A stretch of 64,000 nucleotides of DNA from Telmatactis stephensoni (lineage: Eukaryota > Cnidaria > Anthozoa > Actiniaria > Isophelliidae): the NCBI GenBank assembly GCA_029948255.1, contig JALIZF010001687.1, positions 496,001-560,000 of the forward strand, in the 5' to 3' direction. This document shows positions 20,923 through 31,303 of this stretch, piece by piece. Position 1 is the stretch's first letter; each line of letters starts with the position of its first letter. The position numbers and the translations under genes were made by a program. The notes under the pieces were generated by a model. It saw nothing but the letters and a program-made list of their open reading frames with translations. It had not been told where the DNA came from and ran no database searches.

Positions 20923-21735
20923 TTAGTAGTTCGAAGGACAACAAGAAGGTTGACATGTATATTTTTCAGGAAATTTTAATCTTTTTACATCAAAGGTTTT
21001 CGATGGTAATTCTGGATGGTGTCCATATTTCATGATAAAAAGTCGATCTCCTTGCTCACAAGACTTTTGCCATCCAAGTACAGCCCTTTTAGTTAGTTCG
21101 GGTAGATACAGAGTCAAATTTATTTCTCCTTGTTCTATTAGTTCGTGAATCCATTGGACTTCGTCTTGTAGAGACTGTGGTGGGAGTGGGTGGTTGTTGA
21201 CTAGTCGATCAAAACATTTAAGACATATTTGACTGTTGTGCCATCCACACCAGTCGCAGTTGTAGTATCCATACGAACAGTAATCACCTACACTACGATC
21301 TATACATTGTGGTTTTTGAGGACACTGTTCTAGCCAGTCGGCTGGGTCTTGTATGCCATGGCAATAAATGGGAGCATATCCAAAAGAAATGTCTTCGTCG
21401 ACTTCATCTTTTCCGTCCCAAAAACTTTTAGCCATCCAGTCAAAAAACTGTGGACTACACAAATGAGATAAAATGACTGATATGTCCGGTGACTTTCCAT
21501 AATTTCTTTGTTGAAGAATCCACTTGACGCGACGTTGTATCTGATAAGCGGCTTGATGAATGGTTGGGTTTTCTGTATGCTCTTCGTTTGCTTGCAACAA
21601 TACATCAAAATACAGGTATTCTGGGACTGGAGACTCTCCCTTTTTCCAAGAACGGTGTTCTTCATGTAAATCTCCTAAAATGGGGATTGGACTGACTGCA
21701 ATAGCCCATGCTGTGGTGTTTTTATCTGAGGACAT
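20923..21735 (-). CDS. Polinton-borne zinc-finger-like protein, 270 aa
   Basis: The ATG at 21735 (MSSDKNTTAW) is chosen because a TATA box, TATAAATGC on the minus strand (21773-21781), sits just inside the right TIR; the open frame upstream is TIR sequence. The centre has a compact Cys/His cluster (CSYGYYNCDWCGWHNSQIC..C), consistent with a zinc-binding fold, and the C-terminus ends in a CxxxCC motif. I do not recognise the family. It is the outermost gene and reads inward from the right TIR, convergent with the ATPase. The terminal promoter is duplicated in the left TIR, where no gene follows. Confidence 0.65.
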   Translation of the reverse strand: MSSDKNTTAWAIAVSPIPILGDLHEEHRSWKKGESPVPEYLYFDVLLQANEEHTENPTIHQAAYQIQRRVKWILQQRNYGKSPDISVILSHLCSPQFFDWMAKSFWDGKDEVDEDISFGYAPIYCHGIQDPADWLEQCPQKPQCIDRSVGDYCSYGYYNCDWCGWHNSQICLKCFDRLVNNHPLPPQSLQDEVQWIHELIEQGEINLTLYLPELTKRAVLGWQKSCEQGDRLFIMKYGHHPELPSKTFDVKRLKFPEKYTCQPSCCPSNY

Positions 21736-21761
21736 AGTTGTTCTTCGACTAGTCTCATTTT

Positions 21762-22138
21762 CTTTTCCCAAAGCATTTATAGCAACGGTTCTTAAAACGG
21801 TTCTCAGTACTTTCTTAAAATAGATCCATCTTCCCAAAATAGATGTGACTCCCTCTGGAGAACAATAGGAGGTACCTACCATCCCTGCACCTCGCTCCGC
21901 TCGTCTAAAAATAGATATGACCTCATCGTACCTCGTTCCACTCGTCCACAAATACACCTGTTCACCCGTAGGAGGTTAGTCCGATTTTGTCTGGGTATGG
22001 GGAGGGGGAGGGGCTAGCCCCGGGGGCCCCCTGACCCACTCTTGTACCCACAGCTAAAAATAGACGTGACGTCACCGTACCACCGTACCATCGTACCATC
22101 GTACCACATTGACCCAAAACCGGTGTTTTCCTACTACT
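21762..22138. repeat. Right TIR of Polinton-like element
   Basis: Inverse of 15093-15462. Holds a TATA box (21773-21781), two MEF2-type sites (21905-21914, 22054-22063) and CRE TGACGTCA (22067-22074). It ends CCTACTACT next to the target duplication GACGAC. Confidence 0.9.
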
Positions 22139-22144
22139 GACGAC

Positions 22145-22321
22145 TTCATGATGCGCTGTCGCAATCAAGCCAACAAATGTAAATTTCGCGATCAAAAGGA
22201 AGTTGAAGAACGATTGATCGAGCAATTAATTGTTGGAACAAAACACCAGAAGGCGCAAGAACGAATTTTAGAACACGGTGTTGATTTAACTCTTGACAAA
22301 GCCACAGAATACGCCAGAACA
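22145..22321 (+). pseudogene. Gypsy gag, second segment
   Basis: 59 codons between the Polinton and MITE insertions, in phase with 14757-15092 and with 22839 onward. It encodes a Lys/Glu-rich helical region of gag (FMMRCRNQANKCKFRDQKEV). Its end, CCAGAACA, is the duplicated MITE target. Confidence 0.85.
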
Positions 22322-22830
22322 CTAGTCCAGTCCCAGACTCTCTTTCTTGCCGCTCCAGGACTCGCGGAGAAAGAGAGTCCAGTATAACTTGCATGCGCAT
22401 GTGCAAAATGAGCCAATCAATTGATTAATTAGTATTTTACGAGCTTGCAATATGCAAATGTCAGTGTTTGGTAGCTGTGGTAGTGATGCGTATCGAAAAA
22501 TTCACAAATACGTCTTTCCCAACTGTCCATCCGTAAATAGCCTGTAACTGCTCAAACTTTGGTTAAAGATTATAGTTGGTTTTTCCAAGTGCATAGCTCA
22601 CTGATTCAACAAATGGCTTTCCGAAATTAGACTGATATCGTGTATACAAAACACTTTCTTCTTCAGCCATCTTGAATCATTAGATGACTTTAGGATTTGT
22701 AACCACGCGATCACCACATGAATGTGGTGATCGCGTGGTCACTAAGCTGACATGCGCATGCAAGTTATACTGGACTCTCTTTCTCCGCGAGTCCTGGAGC
22801 GGCAAGAAAGAGAGTCTGGGACTGGACTAG
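22322..22830. mobile_element. hAT-type MITE (509 bp) carrying a helicase-like exon fragment, copy 1
   Basis: Inverted ends start CTAGTCCAGTCCCAGACTC and extend about 80 bp. The 8-bp duplication CCAGAACA lies at 22314-22321 and 22831-22838, which fits hAT. A near-perfect hairpin lies at 22702-22739. On the minus strand, an ATG in good context (CAAGATGGCTG) opens a short reading frame with a 'PKFEQLQAI...GKDVF' motif, stopped once in this copy. A second copy is at 46933-47439. Confidence 0.88.
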
Positions 22831-22838
22831 CCAGAACA

Positions 22839-25800
22839 CATGAAGCAACCATAACACACGTCGCGCAGTTACGTAACCCCATTGCCGAGCACGTGCAAGC
22901 GATCGGAAAATCCAAACTCGGGCGACGTGGACCGAAATGCGGGAATTGCGGAACTATTCACGAGCCTCGGAAATGTCCAGCGTACGGAACAACATGTAAT
23001 TTCTGTTCAAAACCCAACCATTGGAGCAACGTATGCCGACAAAAAAACAAGGCCGGCCAACATGACGAGTACAAAGTCACACAAGCATCGGAAAACAAAT
23101 CACAACTCAGTAGCGACTCTCGTCAAACTCGACGGGTCCATCACATGACAACTAGCGCCGACCTGGCACAAGACTTCGATGAGCTTCATTTTGATATGAT
23201 AACCATTGACAGTCTTTCTAATACCGATCAGAAAGATGAAGCCTTTGCAATAATTGATCTCAATTTACCGCATTTTAATGGTGCACGAGCAGACCTTAAA
23301 GCAAAAGTTGATTCTGGCGCACAAGCCAATATTCTACCCTTCAGGCTCTTCAAGGAGATGTTTCCCCACTGTATCGGGTCAGATGGTAACCCAACGGCTG
23401 GTGCGCTACGCAAATCAAGCACAGCACTGACAGCATACGGGGGTTCTCGCATCAACCACCACGGAACATGCGACATTGAGTGTGCACGCAACGGCATAAC
23501 AACCACTGCACGATTTTACGTAGCTGAAGCGCCAGGAAGAGCAATTATTGGGCTACCAACCGCCCTCGATTTGAAATTAATCACTCTGAACTGTTCTGTT
23601 GACAAACAGGATGAAGCGTCTTCGCTAGCCCTAAACAAAGAATCCTTAATCTCGCAATACCCTAACTGCTTCGATGGAATAGGTCGTTTTCAAGGGGAGT
23701 ACCACATTACCCTTGACCCCAATGTTGCCCCAGTCATCCACCCGCCCAGACGAGTGCCCATCAGCTTAAAAGATGACATTAAAACCGAGCTTGACAGCAT
23801 GGTCAAACAGGGTATCATCACCAAAGTCAACCAAGGAGAACCGACGTCATGGGTCAATAGCTTAGTGTACCGCCGCAAGAAAAACGGGAACCTGCGCATA
23901 TGTCTAGACCCCAAGGATCTGAATAAGGCCATACAGAGGGAACAACATGCCACACCGACGCTCGAGGAAATTCTACCGAAGCTGAGTGGAGCCAAGTGTT
24001 TCTCCATTCTCGATGCTAAATGCGGCTACTGGAATGTAGTCCTTGACAAGGAATCAAGCTACCTCACAACATTCAACTCCCCGTTCGGGAGGTATCGATT
24101 CCTTCGTATGCCGTTCGGATTGCGCATGTCGCAAGACGTCTTCCAGGCCAAAATTGACCAAACGTTTGAAGGCTGTGAAGGTGTCATAGGTATAGTTGAC
24201 GACATCGTGGTTTACGGAAAGAACGATCAAGAGCACGACAACAACCTACGCGGAATGATCAAACGATGCGAAAACACCGGGCTAAAGCTCAATCCCGAAA
24301 AGTGTCACATCAAACAACAAAAGATCAAGTTCTATGGGATCATTTGCAGTGAGGAAGGCATACAGCCCGATCCCGCCAAAGTATCAGCCCTCCAGCAGAT
24401 GAAACCACCGGCAGACCGGCGGGATTTGCAAACGTTCCTCGGTCTAGCCACGTATATGGGTCCGTTCATACCCAATCTGAGTACCCTATCAGCACCTCTG
24501 AGAGGAATTCTGAAACAAGAAAACACTTTCCAGTGGAACGCAACCTACCAAGCAGCGTTTGAGCAGATCAAGCAGTCAATCAGCACCCAGATAATTCTAA
24601 GCTATTTCGATGAAAACAAAGATGTCACCCTTCAAGTCGACGCATCAAACAAAGGTCTTGGAGCCGCCCTCATCCAAGATGGAAAACCCATAGCGTTTGC
24701 AAGTAAAGCTCTAACAGAAACCGAGACGAGATACGCGAACATCGAAAGGGAGCTGCTGGCAGTCCTATACGGGTGTGAACGTTTCCACACATACCTCTTC
24801 GGTCGCACCTTCACAGTAGAGAGTGATCACAAACCGCTTGAGAGTATTCACCTGAAGCACCTGACCTCAGCACCACCCCGTCTACAAAGAATGCTTCTAA
24901 GGCTCCAGCAATACGATCTGCAAATCAAATACCGTCCAGGAAAAGACATGCTACTTGCAGATGCTCTCTCTCGACTGTCCCCTGAAGAGACCTCGCCGAT
25001 CAAGGATATGGATGTACAAATCCATGAAGTATACACGCAATTCAGTCCCAATATACTAGAGAGGATCAGGGAGGCAACCAGCGTTGACCCCGAGCTGGTC
25101 ACACTCAAACAAGTCGTCTACGAAGGATGGCCGGCAAGTATCAGACAAGTACCTACACCAATCCGTCCATATTGGTCGTTTAGGGACGAAGTATCGATCG
25201 ACGATGGGATCATGGTCAAAGGCCAGCGCATCATGATACCATCAGCATTGCAAGCAGAGATACTACAGCAACTCCATTCGGCACACCAGGGAGCAGAAAA
25301 GACCAAGTTGAGAGCACGGTCATCAGTGTACTGGAGGAACATGAATGATGACATTGATGAGGTAACAAAATCGTGTCGTACTTGTCAAATGCACCAGAAC
25401 AGCAATACCAAGGAGACCCTCATACCGACAGAATTACCTCCTCGCCCGTGGCACACCATCGCAACCGACATTTTCCAGATCGGTGACACTGAGTATTTAC
25501 TAGTCTCTGATTACTACTCCAAATATCCCTTCGTAAAGAAAATCCCAAAGCATCAAAGCAACAGCAGAACTGTCATAAGCTTGTTGAAGCAGATATTTAG
25601 CGAGCAAGGTATTCCGGCAATAGTACGTTCGGACAATGGTCCTCAATACAGCAGCAAAGAATTTGACATGTTTGCGCGAGAATACAACTTCAAACACAAC
25701 ACGAGCTCGCCACATTATCCTCGCAGCAACGGCTTCATCGAAAGGCAAGTCAACACTGTTAAAGCCCTCTAATCAAGTCGAAGGAGACCCACGCGGATCC

Positions 25801-26212
25801 AAACATCGCCCTACTGTGCCTCCGCGCCACACCAATTGATAGCAAACTGCCCTCACCGGCTGAACTCTTGTTAGGACGCAAGCTACAAGATAACCTCCCA
25901 CGCAGTATGCAACGAAGCAGCAACAGTGATGAAATACACAACCGACTTCAGCAAAGGCAAACCCTGCAGAAAGAGTACCATGATCGCACGGCGAGAGATC
26001 TCCCAGAGTTATCGAAAGGAACAGCGATAAGTATCCAGAATCCCACCACTTCGAAATGGGAGCCAGGGACAGTAAAAGAGAAAGTTGAAGACGCCCCACG
26101 TTCTCACATCGTCAGTACCGACGCTGGCAGAGAGCTTCGACGAAATCGGTCTCATATCAGGCAAAAGACATGCCACCACCATCAGTCAATCATTCCCCTT
26201 TGGGCAGCGTAG
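22839..26212 (+). pseudogene. Gypsy gag C-terminus and pol (PR-RT-RNaseH-IN), frameshifted near 25770
   Basis: Continues gag-pol from the MITE junction (the in-frame ATG at 22752 is MITE sequence). In order: CCHC-type knuckles (CGNCG...C and CNFCSKPNHWSNVC, about 22945-23035); aspartic protease with VDSGAQANILP (about 23308); reverse transcriptase with LDAKCGYWNV and the IVDDIVVYG catalytic motif (about 24195); RNase H with QVDASNKGLGAAL and SDHKPLE; integrase with an HHCC finger (CRTCQMH, about 25375) and DDE-core residues (TDIFQ, SDNGPQYSSKEF). The frame shifts near 25770 and the integrase tail continues in another frame to the stop at 26212, ending in an RRNRSHIR region typical of Ty3/gypsy C-termini. 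Inactive as it stands. Confidence 0.92.
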
Positions 26213-26417
26213 TCACCAGAAGCGGACGGGTTGTCAAACCCCCTCAACGGTATGCTGATGACTAGGAAGATGAATACAAACTCTCAAAATATATACGACG
26301 AAACATTTGTTCCTGTTCATGAAATATTGTAATTTTGACAACACCTGATTAGTCTGATTAGCATATTGATTCTGAACATCAAATACTGACATTTATGTAC
26401 ATATAGGGAAAGGGGGA
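26213..26417 (+). other. Gypsy 3' untranslated region with polypurine tract
   Basis: Non-coding tail between pol and the 3' LTR, ending in AGGGAAAGGGGGA (26405-26417), the expected plus-strand primer site. Confidence 0.8.
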
Positions 26418-26553
26418 TGTAATAGTATACCATGTTTGTAACATGACCCCCAGGTCATGAGATAGACCTGAATAGATTCACATGTTGTATCACTAAGCTA
26501 CTCGTTGGATTACCAAAATATAATACACAATCACCCAATTTGAACTTATTACA
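26418..26553 (+). repeat. 3' LTR of gypsy element
   Basis: 136 bp, almost identical to 14509-14644. TSD TCGTC follows at 26554-26558. Confidence 0.93.
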
Positions 26554-26558
26554 TCGTC

Positions 26559-27135
26559 TTGCTTCGATCGAGCGCACAACAGCGATGAATAACTCATAAA
26601 AGGACATTGTCTTCCCTGAGAAATATCACTAAACAGTTCACGGCCTTGCTGAATACTTCCACGAATACAAAGCAGGATTCAGTGGATTCCCGGGGTATGA
26701 TAAATCTGAATAACAATGACAACTTAGCTAGAAAACAAAAGACTCCAACTTGATCGTGAAATCACGTGGTCAGTGATCATTCCAAGCATATTTTGATGAC
26801 GCCACAAATCATCGTTCACTCTACATGCCAAAATTTCCAGATTGCAAGCTGACAAATAGCCTAGGCCACCTCTGTTGTACGTAACACAGGAATCCATCGT
26901 CACGAATAGTGTCGCTGCTCGCTTCGCTCACAGCAACAATGCCCTTCATTCATCACCTTTGAGCGACTGCAAATGCAAGCTAGGAACTTTAGGAATGCAA
27001 GATGGCTGACTACAAAGAAAATAGCTTTCAGAGACAGGCTTTTCCTGTAGTAGAACAATGTAATTTGGAGCTTTTAACTCGAGATATAACTATATACTTA
27101 TAAGAGCTTCAGAATGGGCTGTTATTTTGAGCTTG
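26559..27135. other. Intergenic, nothing recognised
   Basis: About 580 bp of unique-looking non-coding sequence. Only short ORFs. Confidence 0.4.
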
Positions 27136-27346
27136 ATCTCCAATACTTTGACCAAATATCGAACTCTAAATGGAGTACTTGAAAGGAAGCCCTCGCACTC
27201 CTCGCCACGATAAAGACTATTTCCTATGAGCTGGAAATCTACGAATTTCTAAATGAACATACATAGAAGCAAGTCAATTATATTCCTCATTCAAGCATTC
27301 AAGAGATCTTGAGAGGTTTTTGTACTGAATTTTAATATTGAAATTG
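27136..27346. repeat. Dispersed repeat R2, copy 1
   Basis: About 210 bp starting 'atctccaatactttgacc', essentially identical to 31501-31710. The two copies bracket the Penelope-like element and the recombinase gene. Confidence 0.9.
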
Positions 27347-27583
27347 TAAAATTCATTAATAATTCATGAGCTCGTGAACCTATGAAAATTAAGTAATCAG
27401 ATCACATGTGATGCATTGTAACCACCAATAAAGGTCTACAAACTAAAAGCGCGGGGAGGGTTTGAAAAGGCAGCAGGGAAATGCTGGGGTTGATGAATTA
27501 CAAATGATATCCTTATTTCCAAAGTTTCTTAGTAGCACCAGAGACAAAATAACTTTCAAACATACGATAAATGATTTTAATCT

Positions 27584-27620
27584 TGACATGTTTCGGCATC
27601 CTTATGCCATCATCAGAAGA
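27584..27620 (-). ncRNA. Hammerhead-ribozyme-like core in Penelope terminal repeat
   Basis: Minus strand: CTGATGA, then a stem-loop TGGCAT-AAGG-ATGCC, then GAAA and ACATGTC. This is the order of the hammerhead core (CUGAUGA, stem II, GAAA). Penelope-like elements are known to carry such ribozymes in their terminal repeats. The right repeat (about 29310-29345) has the same layout but altered core positions (CTGAAGA and CCTATA). Stem I/III pairing was not folded computationally. Confidence 0.6.
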
Positions 27621-27740
27621 ATGAATACAAAGTTCGTTATAAATGCTATATAAACTAATGGTTACAATTGATTGACAGGTAATATAATACAATAATATAA
27701 TATAATACAATAATATAATATAATAATATAATATAATACA

Positions 27741-28535
27741 CCTTTTAGACCTATAGTTTCATCCATTAGAGCTTATAATTATAACCTAGCTAAATATCTT
27801 TGTTCTATACTTAATCCTATTATTCCATCTGATTTTACTACTAAAGACTCATTTTCTTTTATTAATGAGTTTCACGGTTTAAATACCAAAAATAAGTTCC
27901 TCATATCTTTTGATGTGGAAAGTTTGTTTACCAATATACCTCTTGATGAAACTATTCAAATAGCTATAGATCTTATTTTTACAAACAATCCTAATTTTCC
28001 TATTAGTAAGGATAATCTTAAGAAACTTTTTTCTTTTGCTACGTCACAAACACATTTTATGTTTGATGGCAAATTTTATGATCAGATAGATGGGGTCGCT
28101 ATGGGTTCACCTTTAGCTCCTGTACTTGCCAATTTGTTCATGGGCTATCATGAGCAAACTTGGTTATCTACGTACAATGGTCCTAAAGTTTTATACTACC
28201 GAAGATATGTAGATGACACTATTTGTCTTTTTCATAACGAAAATCATGCCATGTCATTTTTTAATTATCTTAATTCTAGACATAATAACATTAAGTTTAC
28301 TTTTGAAAAAGAAATCAATGGAAAGCTGTCTTTCCTTGATATCTTAATAGACAACTCTAAAGATAAATGTATAACGTCTATTTTTCATAAGAAGACCTAC
28401 ACTGGTCTTCTTACTAACTTTTTAAGTTTTACACCATTTAAATATAAAATCGGTTTGGATAAAACTTTAATTGATAGAGCTTTTAAAATCAACAACACTC
28501 ATAAAGGCTTTCAGTCGGACCTTAAAGATCTTTAA
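27741..28535 (+). pseudogene. Penelope-like reverse transcriptase fragment
   Basis: Open from 27741 without a start codon; the first ATG-led stretch begins at 27915. It shows the Penelope RT signatures FDVESLFTNIPLDETI, the GVAMGSPLAPVLANLF block and the catalytic YVDDTICLF (about 28207), then the LSFLDILI block. The reading frame ends at 28535, and homologous sequence continues in other frames, so the coding region is broken. It lies inside inverted terminal repeats, as expected for the family. Confidence 0.9.
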
Positions 28536-29120
28536 ACACTTAAACGGTACTCCTTCCTTCTCGTGTCATAGATAAATCGGTTAAACAGTATCTTAACAAC
28601 ACTAACCAATGCAGTTAATTCAAACGGCTCCTCTCTAACTTCAACGGAAGTTCGTTATTTTAAATTACTTTACATTGGTAACTTTTCTAAAGTAACTCAA
28701 ACTAAAGTTAAAAAGCTCTGTAAACTCTTTTGCGCGGAATTCAACTTAAAACTTGTCTTCACGTCTTTTAAAATTACATGTAAACAACTTTTTAGCTTTA
28801 AAGATCCTTGTCCAGATGCTCTTAAATCCTGTATTGTATATCAGTTCACTTGTGCGGGATGTCAATCCTGTTTTATCGGTGAGTGTTCTCGCCATTTCTC
28901 AACCAGGATAAAAGAACATATTTGGACAGATAAAAACCCCCAAATTTTTAAACATCTTAAGCAGTCTTAAAAATGTCTTGACGAAATATTCTCTTACTTG
29001 TTTTAAAATTATAGACACTGCTAAGTCACACATTTACTTAAAATTAAAAGAAGCCTTTTTTATTGACAGTTTAAAACCTGAACTTAATGTTCAAGTTAAA
29101 CACATTGAAAACTTCTTTTA
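28536..29120 (+). pseudogene. GIY-YIG-type endonuclease remnant of Penelope element
   Basis: Across shifted frames the sequence keeps a linker and, at about 28838-28920, a segment with YQFTCAGCQSCFIGEC followed by SRHFSTRIKEH, matching the Cys-containing start of Penelope GIY-YIG domains. Several stops and frame changes follow. Non-functional. Confidence 0.7.
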
Positions 29121-29518
29121 AACCGTAACTTTATCATTTTATATTTAGGTGTTACTAATCTTATATCTACCACATCCTTTTAGGTTCCTATTACTTTAAT
29201 TAGTCATATTAGCTTATCTATAATTTCATTATTGTATTATATCACCTGTCAATCAATTGTAACCACTAGTATATATAGCATTTATAACGAACTTTGTAAT
29301 CATTCTTCTGAAGATGGCTTCATGATGTAGCCTATACATGTCAAGATTAAAATCATTTATCGTATGTTTGAAAGATATCCTTATTAATATTCTTAACTTT
29401 GATAAAGATCTCTAACTCGCCTAATTAATATGCTAAACTTAGATAAAGATTCGTCTTTGGAATTCAACAAGGACGTATTTTAATCAATAATCTTGTACAT
29501 GCAAATAATCAATAGATA

Positions 29519-30973
29519 TTACTTATTAGAGTAGAAAAAGTTTATACTACAGTTGTTAAATACTGAGCTTGCACAGACATTATTAACATTAGTAGCCAAA
29601 TTCTCTGGCATTGCAATACTGGCTAATAAATCATCAGATAATTCAAAGTCAAAGTTGCGATCAAAATCTGGAATATCATCCCATGGCTGTTCTTGAGTTT
29701 TTGATAAATTATCTTCAGTATTATTCTGATTGTACTTCGCTTCATTATAATCTAACAAAGAACTGACTGGCCCTAAAACATTGCTTACTTTATCTAACTG
29801 CCTTTCACTTGGTTTTTGATATGAAAACAATGCGTTCGATTTATGTCCTGTTCGTTCTCTTGCCAATTTTTCTTCGACAGAGTTCTGGAACAATCGGCTA
29901 CCACATGTAACACGCAAACAGTGAGCTGTTTTGCGAGGCAAGTTTGCTCTTTGACATAATTTATCTGGCAGTATCTTATTCAAAGTGCATAAACCTACAG
30001 CGCTTTTTTCATACTCAAACTTGCCGTTCCTATGCGGCCGAAAATAGAAGCTTTCTAGAGCTTCACCAAATCCTTGCACCTTATTGATATACATGGTATA
30101 TAAAGCAGCTAAACATCGATTATGCTGACTTCCAATGTCATGGCACTTGTGCTGTATAAAACGAGGCGTATTTTTCAACTCTTTTAAGCCGCCGTGAAAA
30201 GTTTTTGACAAACTTTCATCAAAAATGATAAGATTTTCTTTAACATAAATGTTGCAAAGCCTAAGTAACCTGTGTTCGCCAGCCCGAAGGCCAAACATTT
30301 TGCCATTATAAAAGTATATAGTGTTCATTAATGACTCAGCTGAATGTCCTCCGAGAAGGCCTTTCTCCCAAAGTATTGCCTCTTCTTCCTCAGTTATTTC
30401 TTCACGCGCCTCCTTCTTGCACCTCTGAGCTATTCCACACTTGGTTGCATCCTTCATTTCAGCGTCTAAAAATTTGCGAAACTGGTCGAACCTTGAAATA
30501 AGAATAGCATAAGTTAAAACACGAAATAAAAAGTTAACTATAAACTGTACACATCGTGCACAAGCAAAATTTACCTACCTTTTGTCGGCTTTATTGAGAA
30601 TGTTCAATGCATTTTCTCCTCCTGTATCACTCAAATGACGATTAATCGCACAAACTAACAAATACAGAGTTTTAGGTGGATAACGCTCTCCGGTTGTTTT
30701 TGCCACTTCGCCAACAAATTTGCACAGCCAAAAGTTTAAGGTCTTGGGCAACATGTGTTCTAAATTGACGGTCAAGTCTTCAACGTCATCACTTCTTAGA
30801 CCAGCCACTCCTTCGTGCTCTAGCTTAGCAATTTTATTTGGCCGTTCATTTTGCCATTCTTCAAAAACTTTAATGCCCCATTTCGTATTGTATTGGGTAC
30901 TTTTTGGAGTTGCCTCCGCCACTAGACTAGCCTCTTGCTCTTTGCTCTTTGGAGAGCAAAAACGGCCAGCCAT
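29519..30973 (-). CDS. Crypton-type (DUF3504) tyrosine recombinase gene, 455 aa, two exons
   Basis: Exons 30579-30973 and 29519-30491 on minus, with donor GTAGGT and acceptor TTTCAAG. The junction restores an Arg codon and the total is 1,368 bp with no interruption. The N-terminal part (about residues 20-130) resembles the core-binding domain of tyrosine recombinases (YNTKWGIKVFEEW, LNFWLCKFVGE). The C-terminal part has the DUF3504/Crypton layout: KTFHGGLKELKNTPR, AVGLCTLNKILPD, then TAHCLRVTCGSRLF, RTGHKS and a Tyr in LFSYQKPS, matching the R...HxxR...H...Y catalytic pattern. The tail is acidic. KCTD1, ZMYM2-4 and QRICH1 contain domesticated relatives. Intact frame and canonical intron suggest a live element or a domesticated gene. 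Confidence 0.85.
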
Positions 30974-31210
30974 GTTTATCCTACAACCTCTGAATGGAAA
31001 TGAACTAATATAATTCAGTGTTCAATATCTTGAAATCCTCAGGGACCTGACTCATTTAGGCTTACTTATGAATAAAAGCTTTTTGTTGTTAATGAACAAA
31101 GAATGTTCTATTCAATTCCATTGTACAATCAAAGAATTCATCTTTTGTTAATGGCATTTTAGAGCTCATGAATTATATTGATGAATTTCACAAGTCAGGT
31201 AAAATATTCG

Positions 31211-31288
31211 CGTCCGACCTTTATGGGATTTAAAACGGCTTGCCTACGGCTCGCCGTTTTAAATACCCATAAAGGTCTCCCGCTCATA
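31211..31288. other. Long hairpin
   Basis: ATTTAAAACGGC and GCCGTTTTAAAT pair around a 'ttgcctacggctc' loop. Outer arms 'gacctttatggg' and 'cccataaaggtc' pair as well. The total stem is more than 20 bp. Confidence 0.75.
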
Positions 31289-31303
31289 TTTTATCTATTA
31301 CTT

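Larger units (their letters stand above)
15093..22138. mobile_element. Maverick/Polinton-like element, 7,046 bp, internally deleted
   Basis: Flanked by the 6-bp duplication GACGAC (15087-15092 and 22139-22144), with ends AGTAGTAGG...CCTACTACT and inverted repeats of 370 bp (15093-15462) and 377 bp (21762-22138). The 8-bp difference is one extra GTACGATG-type unit. AG ends and 6-bp duplications are Polinton hallmarks. The genes form several TATA-led units: + at 16239 and 19255, - at 17276, 18378, 18762 and 21735. Only the packaging ATPase is a recognisable core gene. DNA polymerase B, integrase, protease and major capsid genes are absent, so it is probably non-autonomous. Confidence 0.88.
14509..26553 (+). 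mobile_element. Ty3/gypsy LTR retrotransposon, with two nested insertions
   Basis: Two 136-bp LTRs (14509-14644 and 26418-26553) starting TGTAATAG and ending TTATTACA, flanked by the duplication TCGTC at 14504-14508 and 26554-26558. Gag-pol lies between them. The interior is interrupted by a Polinton-like element (15093-22138) and a hAT MITE (22322-22830); without these and their duplications the element would be about 4.5 kb. A primer-binding-site-like sequence follows the left LTR and a purine tract precedes the right one. The LTRs differ at about one base, so the insertion is young. Confidence 0.93.
27518..29373 (+). mobile_element. Penelope-like retroelement, decayed
   Basis: Inverted terminal repeats of about 140 bp (27552-27690 and 29240-29374) surround a Penelope-type reverse transcriptase and a GIY-YIG-type endonuclease remnant. 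The direct repeat GATATCCTTATT at 27506-27517 and 29374-29385 may be the target duplication. An AT microsatellite (27680-27740) abuts the RT, which lacks its N-terminus, so the copy is 5'-truncated or rearranged. Confidence 0.82.

Noticed and set aside
22752..22838. ATG at 22752 as the start of the large gag-pol ORF
   Set aside because: These bases are the MITE's right inverted repeat and its target duplication; the gypsy frame merely happens to be open through them.
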